A DNA stretch of 10,296 nt from an uncultured Peptococcaceae bacterium (GTDB taxonomy: Bacteria > Bacillota > Dehalobacteriia > UBA4068 > UBA4997): the NCBI GenBank assembly GCA_947626615.1, contig CANQSW010000041.1:1-10296 (forward strand), in the 5' to 3' direction. Position 1 is the first letter of the stretch. Each line of letters opens with the position of its first letter. A program made the translations under genes and the position numbers. This document shows, piece after piece, positions 6,537 to 10,296 of the stretch. The notes beneath the pieces are model-generated. The model worked only from the letters and a program-made list of their open reading frames with translations. It made no database searches and was not told where the DNA came from.

Positions 6537-7363
6537 TGATCGCACCCCGCTTTCTCCGGCTGTTTGGCGTTATCCGCCCCATCGATCAGCCGGTGCAGCT
6601 TGGCCAGAGCCTCTCTAAGGCCGCCCACCGCGTCGATCAGACCGCAGTTCACCGCATCTTCGCCCGCCAGCACCGTGCCGATATCCCGGGCCAGCTCGCC
6701 GGTGTTCATCATATAATCGCGCACCTGCTGATCGGATATATGCGAATGGGCGGTGATGAAGCCGATGACCCTGTCCTGCATACGCTCCAGATAATCGAAG
6801 CTCTGCTGCACGCCCAGCACCATGCCCGTCATGCGTATGGGGTGAATGGTCATGGTGGCCGTGGGCGCGATCAGGGAATAGCGCGCCGCCACGGCGATCG
6901 GCACGCCGATGCTGTGGCCGCCGCCCAGCACCAGCGAGACGACGGGTTTCTGCATACTGGCCAAAAGCTCCGCCAGCGCCAGGCCGGCCTCCACGTCGCC
7001 GCCCACGGTGTTCAGTATCACCAGCAGGCCCTTGATAGCCGGGTTTTCCTCCACGGCCACCAGCTGCGGTATGATATGCTCGTATTTGGTGGTCTTGTTC
7101 TGGGGCGGCATCACCAAATGCCCCTCCACCTGGCCGATGATCGTCAGCACGTGGATCTCGCTGGTGAGCTCCGGCACTTTCGTCTCGCCCAGCTCGTTAA
7201 TGACCTTGGAGCGGTCGCCGTCGCCCTCGCCCTGCCCGCCGGGCTCGTCCGGGTCGGCCGGTCCATTCGGTCCGTTTGGTTCGTTCGGCTCGGTCGGGTC
7301 GGCCGGGGCCACTTCGTTTTGCGGCTTCGGCCGGGCGGGGGTTTCTTCTCTTTCTCTAAACAC
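6521..7363 (-). CDS. tepA: ClpP-family serine protease, translocation-enhancing protein TepA type
   Basis: A 280-residue protein of the ClpP/crotonase fold, TepA (YmfB) branch. In Bacillus TepA is linked to protein secretion and handling of signal peptides. Residues 1-60 are a Pro/Glu/Asn/Gly-rich low-complexity region carrying PXX triplet repeats. The protease domain follows (IHVLTIIGQVEGH from about 70), with LLVILNTVGGDVEAG, the nucleophile motif GGGHSIGVPIAVA (Ser151), TATMTIHPIRM (His174) and a candidate acidic residue Asp227 in ELARDIG. The C-terminus is cysteine-rich (GCDQCCGA). I chose GTG 7363-7361 because GGAGG lies 10 bases upstream. A more upstream GTG at 7402 would add 13 residues but has only a weak GGGG before it. 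It follows the rnj terminator and overlaps the YlzJ-like gene. The secretion role is inferred from the family; no signal peptide is visible. Confidence 0.9.
   Translation of the reverse strand: MFREREETPARPKPQNEVAPADPTEPNEPNGPNGPADPDEPGGQGEGDGDRSKVINELGETKVPELTSEIHVLTIIGQVEGHLVMPPQNKTTKYEHIIPQLVAVEENPAIKGLLVILNTVGGDVEAGLALAELLASMQKPVVSLVLGGGHSIGVPIAVAARYSLIAPTATMTIHPIRMTGMVLGVQQSFDYLERMQDRVIGFITAHSHISDQQVRDYMMNTGELARDIGTVLAGEDAVNCGLIDAVGGLREALAKLHRLIDGADNAKQPEKAGCDQCCGA
7235..7306 (-). repeat. Tandem 9-base repeats encoding PXX triplets in the tepA-like gene
   Basis: Eight imperfect 9-base units in frame. Read on the minus strand they encode PAD, PTE, PNE, PNG, PNG, PAD, PDE and PGG. The first and sixth units are identical in DNA (plus-strand gtcggccgg at 7298-7306 and 7253-7261). 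The array makes a flexible, proline-spaced spacer before the protease domain and could change length by slippage without breaking the frame. Confidence 0.8.
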
Positions 7364-7424
7364 TGCTATCTCGCCTCCATTTGGCAAATTGCGCTCTCGC
7401 ACGGTTAGTCTGCCCCGAAGCGGC

Positions 7425-7437
7425 GCGGTTTAACCGC
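7425..7437. repeat. Short inverted repeat next to the rnj terminator
   Basis: gcggtttaaccgc: perfect 6-base arms around one central base, directly adjoining the T-run of the rnj terminator. It could be a small operator or simply extend the terminator structure; nothing in the sequence decides this. Confidence 0.45.
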
Positions 7438-7476
7438 AAAAAAACGCCCCCGCGGCAGTTTCCCGCCGGGGAGCGT
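7438..7476 (-). terminator. Intrinsic terminator after rnj
   Basis: On the minus strand a GC-rich hairpin (5' arm acgctccccggcgg, loop of about 7 bases, 3' arm ccgcgggggcgt) is followed at once by seven T residues (7438-7444). The stem has about 8 + 4 pairs with a small bulge and one G-T pair. It begins 20 bases past the TGA stop of rnj and separates rnj from the tepA-like gene. Confidence 0.85.
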
Positions 7477-7496
7477 GATTTTTGACGTATTTTGGC

Positions 7497-9563
7497 TCAG
7501 ATCTCGTTGATGATCGGCACGATGATCGGCTTGCGGCCCGTGCGCTCGAAGCACAGCTTGGCGATGGCCGCCTTGATGGCCGCCTTCATCGCGGACTGCG
7601 AATAATCCTTGGCGGCGAAGCTCTCCACGATAGAGACGATACGCTTTTCCGCCTCGCGGTAGATCGTATCGTTGCCCTTCTCGTAGACGAAGCCGCGCGA
7701 GAAGATATACGGCATGCTGTTCAGGCGACATTCGTCGCGGTCGATCACAATGCTGGCGATAACGATGCCGTCGCTGGAGAGCTGCTTGCGGTCCTTCAGC
7801 ACGGTGGTGCCAACGTCGCCGATACCGCGCCCGTCGATCAGTATCATGCCGGAATGGACTTTATCCGTCACCTTGGCCGTGCGGGCGGAAAGCTCCAGCA
7901 CCTGGCCGTTTTCCATAACGAAAACGTTTTTGGCCGGCACGCCCATTTTTTCCGCCAGCTTGCCATGCTCGCAAAGCATACGGTATTCGCCGTGCACGGG
8001 CATGAAGAAGCGCGGCCGCACCAGATTGAACAGCAGCTTCATATCCTCCTGGCTGGCGTGGCCGGAAACGTGGATACCAAGGCTCCGCCCGTAGGCCACG
8101 TCGACGCCGAGGTGATAAAGATTATCCACCGTGCGGGAGATCATCAGTTCGTTGCCGGGGATCGGGTTGGCGGATATCACCACCAGATCGCCGGGGCGCA
8201 AATGCACCTGCCGGTGCTCGCCCTGCGACATTCTTGTCAGCCCCGCCAGGCTCTCGCCCTGGCTGCCGGTTGTGAGTATCGCCAGCTTGCGGTCGGGGTA
8301 TTTGCGGATATCGTTGATGTCGATGAAAGTGCTGCTTTTCACCTTCAGATAGCCCAGCTCGTTGGCGATGCCGACCACGTTGTTCATGCCGCGGCCCACC
8401 ACGGCCACCTTGCGGCCGGTGCGTTCCGCCGCCCAAATGGCCTGCTGTATGCGGTGAACGTTGGAGGCGAACGTGGTCACGATGATACGCCCGGTGGCGT
8501 TAAGGAAGATAGTATCCAGCGACTGACCCACCGTTTTTTCCGAAGCCGTGAAGCCGGGGCGCTCCACGTTGGTGCTGTCGGACATCAAAAGCAGCACGCC
8601 CTCCTGCCCCAGCTGGGAGATGCGCGTCAGATCCATAAACTGACCGTCGATCGGCGACATATCTATCTTATAGTCGCCGGTGTGCAGCACCACGCCCACC
8701 GGCGTGTGGATAGCCAGCGCCATAGAATCCGGAATACTGTGCGAAACGTGGATAAACTCCACCTTGAACGGCCCGGCGGTGATAACGTCGTGCGGGGAGA
8801 CTTCAAACAAATTGTTGGTGGCAAGATTATGCTCTTTCAGCTTGCCTTTGATCAGGCCGAGCGTGAGCCTGCTGCCGTATACCGGCACTTTCAGATCGCG
8901 CAGCACGTAGGGCAGCGCGCCGATGTGGTCCTCATGCCCGTGCGTGACGAAAATGCCGCGCACCATGCTGCGGTTCTCCAGCAGATAGCTGTAATCCGGA
9001 ATAACGAGGTCGATGCCCAGCTGCTCCTCGTCCGGGAAGGTCATGCCGCTATCCACCACGATGATGTTGTTGCCGAACTTGAACGCCGTCATGTTCTTGC
9101 CGACTTCGCCCAAGCCCCCCAGCGGAATGACCGCCAATTTACCCCGCGCGCTGCGGTCGCCGTCTTTTACGGCCGCCTTTCTGGCGGGCTGCTCGTTTGC
9201 TTTTTCCTGCGGTTTGTGCTGAGCCTTTTCGTTTGGTCTGCCGCCGGCTTTGCGGTTCGCCTTATCAACGCCCTCCGCTTTGGCCGGCCGGGCGTTAGAC
9301 TTACGATTCGGTTTATCGCCGCCCTCCGAGCCGGCCTGTCTGGCCGCGTTCTGCGGCGGGCGGCCGCGTCTGGCCGGGGCATGGCGCTGCGCCTCGCCGT
9401 TTGCGGGCGCTTTTTCGGCCGGCGGCGCGGCCTTTTTCTCCGGCGCGGCTTTACGCGCGCCGCGCGTCAGACTGCGGATAACGTCCGCAGCGGCGCTTCT
9501 CAGGCTGATACCGGCCGTATCTACGACCGCAGCGCCTGAGCTGCCGTAATTATCCTTTGCCAT
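7497..9563 (-). CDS. rnj: Ribonuclease J with long basic N-terminal extension
   Basis: A cytosolic metallo-beta-lactamase/beta-CASP ribonuclease with 5'-3' exonuclease and endonuclease activity in RNA decay and rRNA/mRNA processing. It has 688 residues, against about 555 for Bacillus RNase J1/J2. Residues 1-140 are a Lys/Arg/Ala/Pro-rich, probably disordered extension with an internal duplication. The catalytic core starts near 142 (KLAVIPLGGLGEVGKNM). Zinc ligands are in THGHEDH (H208, H210, D212, H213), HVSHSIPD (H275), LHTGDYKID (D297) and PVHGEYRM (H524). HVSGHASQED at 498-507 is the beta-CASP hallmark. The C-terminal RNase J domain ends GRKPIIVPIINEI. ATG 9563 is preferred: AAAGGAG (9571-9577) lies 7 bases upstream, while a GTG at 9569 nearly abuts that site. 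It follows dapA after 71 bases, as in Bacillota, and ends at a terminator. Confidence 0.97.
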   Translation of the reverse strand: MAKDNYGSSGAAVVDTAGISLRSAAADVIRSLTRGARKAAPEKKAAPPAEKAPANGEAQRHAPARRGRPPQNAARQAGSEGGDKPNRKSNARPAKAEGVDKANRKAGGRPNEKAQHKPQEKANEQPARKAAVKDGDRSARGKLAVIPLGGLGEVGKNMTAFKFGNNIIVVDSGMTFPDEEQLGIDLVIPDYSYLLENRSMVRGIFVTHGHEDHIGALPYVLRDLKVPVYGSRLTLGLIKGKLKEHNLATNNLFEVSPHDVITAGPFKVEFIHVSHSIPDSMALAIHTPVGVVLHTGDYKIDMSPIDGQFMDLTRISQLGQEGVLLLMSDSTNVERPGFTASEKTVGQSLDTIFLNATGRIIVTTFASNVHRIQQAIWAAERTGRKVAVVGRGMNNVVGIANELGYLKVKSSTFIDINDIRKYPDRKLAILTTGSQGESLAGLTRMSQGEHRQVHLRPGDLVVISANPIPGNELMISRTVDNLYHLGVDVAYGRSLGIHVSGHASQEDMKLLFNLVRPRFFMPVHGEYRMLCEHGKLAEKMGVPAKNVFVMENGQVLELSARTAKVTDKVHSGMILIDGRGIGDVGTTVLKDRKQLSSDGIVIASIVIDRDECRLNSMPYIFSRGFVYEKGNDTIYREAEKRIVSIVESFAAKDYSQSAMKAAIKAAIAKLCFERTGRKPIIVPIINEI
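9250..9328 (-). repeat. Imperfect in-frame direct repeat within the rnj extension
   Basis: Two 28-base copies at 9250-9277 and 9301-9328 match at 22 of 28 positions and lie 51 bases (17 codons) apart. They encode EG(G/V)DK(P/A)NRK-type segments and are followed by similar Arg-Pro and Lys residues, so the basic extension appears to have grown by duplication. Confidence 0.75.
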
Positions 9564-9570
9564 AATCACA

Positions 9571-9577
9571 CTCCTTT
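9571..9577 (-). promoter_or_regulatory. Ribosome binding site of rnj
   Basis: AAAGGAG on the minus strand, 7 bases before ATG 9563-9561. Its position excludes the in-frame GTG at 9569, which lies only 1 base away. Confidence 0.8.
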
Positions 9578-9597
9578 GTTTTTATGTATTTTATTTG

Positions 9598-9626
9598 ATC
9601 TTATCAAAGCCTGTCCGCTTGGGCAA
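9598..9626 (-). promoter_or_regulatory. Weak candidate promoter of rnj
   Basis: TTGCCC (9621-9626) and TAAGAT (9598-9603) are separated by 17 bases, each matching 4 of 6 consensus bases, in the AT-rich 71-base gap between dapA and rnj. An overlapping TTGATA-17-TAAAAA pair matches the consensus slightly better but would start transcription inside the ribosome binding site. Co-transcription from dapA is equally possible because I see no terminator after dapA. Confidence 0.3.
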
Positions 9627-9634
9627 AAAGCCCC

Positions 9635-10296
9635 CTACGCCAGCAGGCCGTATTTCTGCAGCAGCTCGGTCAACACGGCAAGCTCCTGTTCGGTGGGCGG
9701 CGCCAAAGGCAGACGGCAATCGCCCATATCCCAGCCCAGCAGGTTCAGACACGCCTTCACCGGCACGGGGTTGGTGGTGATGAACAACTTCTTGAACATC
9801 TCAAAATACTGCAAATGCAGTTTACGCGCAGTTACAAAATCGCCCGCCTCGCAGGCCGAGATCATCGCGGCAAGCTCGTTGCCGATAAGATGCGAAGCCA
9901 CGCTGATGACGCCCGCGCCGCCGACGGCCATTATGGGCAGAGTCAGCGAATCGTCGCCGGAATACACGGCGAAATCCGCCGGAAGGATAGTTTTGAGCTG
10001 GCTCACGGAATCCAGGCTGCCGGTCGCGTCTTTGATCGCCACGATATTCGGGCAATCCTTCGCCAGACGCAGCACCGTCTCCGGCTGGATCGTCACGCCG
10101 GTGCGCCCCGGAATGTTATACAGAATGATCGGGATATCGGCACTGGCCGCTATCTTGGCAAAATGGCGGTATAGGCCCTCCTGGGAGGGTTTGTTGTAAT
10201 ACGGCGCCACGGCCAGCAGCGCGTCTGCTCCGGCGCGCTCGGCTTTTTTGGCCACCTCGCAGGAAAAGGCCGTCTCGTTGTCCGTCGTGCCGAGTA
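9635..10296 (-). CDS. dapA: 4-hydroxy-tetrahydrodipicolinate synthase (5' end off window)
   Basis: The C-terminal 220 or so residues of DapA, which condenses pyruvate with aspartate semialdehyde at the entry to the diaminopimelate/lysine branch and so supplies peptidoglycan precursors. The family length is about 290 residues, so roughly 70 are missing beyond the right edge. The frame is open to the edge (GTTDNETAFSCEVAKKAE just inside it), so the GTG at 10255 is not the real start. Conserved landmarks are APYYNKPSQEGLY, LYNIPGRTG with the catalytic Tyr (codon 10118-10120), and VAIKDATGSL with the Schiff-base Lys (codon 10031-10033). GDDSLTLPIMAVGGAGVISVASH is the typical TIM-barrel closing region, and NPVPVKACLNLLG lies near the C-terminus. 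All catalytic residues in the visible part are intact. The stop is TAG. In Bacillota dapA commonly precedes rnj, as here. Confidence 0.96.
   Translation of the reverse strand, partial: LGTTDNETAFSCEVAKKAERAGADALLAVAPYYNKPSQEGLYRHFAKIAASADIPIILYNIPGRTGVTIQPETVLRLAKDCPNIVAIKDATGSLDSVSQLKTILPADFAVYSGDDSLTLPIMAVGGAGVISVASHLIGNELAAMISACEAGDFVTARKLHLQYFEMFKKLFITTNPVPVKACLNLLGWDMGDCRLPLAPPTEQELAVLTELLQKYGLLA

Noticed and set aside
6536..7408. A 290-codon plus-strand frame opposite the tepA-like gene
   Set aside because: Shadow of a gene with an intact Ser/His protease motif set; His/Arg/Gln-rich without motifs.
7482..9539. A 685-codon open frame on the plus strand opposite rnj
   Set aside because: It mirrors a clear RNase J. 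Its translation is rich in His, Arg, Ala and Gln, has no known motif, and is expected from high-GC codon bias on the opposite strand.
9621..9633. GGGC-AAAAA-GCCC inverted repeat just after dapA as a terminator
   Set aside because: The stem has only 4 pairs and no T-run follows on the minus strand, so it is not a convincing intrinsic terminator.
1..10296. An undescribed defence, mobile or secondary-metabolite system
   Set aside because: Every gene but the partial lipoprotein can be assigned to a known family in conserved housekeeping order. I saw no integrase, transposase, direct-repeat spacer array, toxin-antitoxin pair or composition break.

Overview
The window is an ordinary, densely packed chromosomal block in a high-GC bacterium. 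Ten genes lie on the minus strand, so they read from high to low coordinates: dapA (5' end off the window), rnj (RNase J), a TepA-type ClpP-like protease, a YlzJ-like small protein, ftsK/spoIIIE, a rodZ/ymfM-type gene, rimO, pgsA, a stand-alone pncC/cinA C-terminal domain, and a lipoprotein whose 3' end is off the window. No gene on the plus strand is supported. The order dapA - rnj - tepA - ylzJ - ftsK - ymfM - pgsA - cinA matches a well-known Bacillota (Firmicutes) arrangement. With rimO inserted and a GC-rich coding bias, a Negativicutes or Clostridia-like member is plausible. That placement is inferred from remembered synteny, not from a search.

Right part (7438-10296): the C-terminal three quarters of dihydrodipicolinate synthase, then RNase J with an unusually long basic N-terminal extension, closed by a strong intrinsic terminator at 7438-7476. 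Middle (6327-7363): the TepA-like protease and the YlzJ-like protein, which overlap and are probably translationally coupled. Left part (1-6298): a promoter candidate at 6270-6298 precedes a compact run of six genes, ftsK, rodZ-like, rimO, pgsA, pncC and the lipoprotein gene. Apart from the 52-base ftsK-rodZ gap, the spacings are 2 to 14 bases, so they are probably one transcript.

Functionally the genes are housekeeping: lysine/peptidoglycan precursor synthesis (DapA), RNA decay (RNase J), membrane-associated proteolysis (TepA), chromosome translocation at division (FtsK), cell-shape scaffold (RodZ), ribosomal protein S12 methylthiolation (RimO), acidic phospholipid synthesis (PgsA) and pyridine nucleotide salvage (PncC). 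A common theme is envelope growth and division. I found no mobile element, CRISPR array, tRNA, rRNA or defence system. The points of interest are low-complexity and repeat-bearing extensions on RNase J and TepA, several start sites decided by ribosome binding sites, and the truncated CinA followed by a lipoprotein gene where recA often sits. There is no stretch over 300 bases without a gene; the longest gaps are 6213-6326 and 7364-7496.
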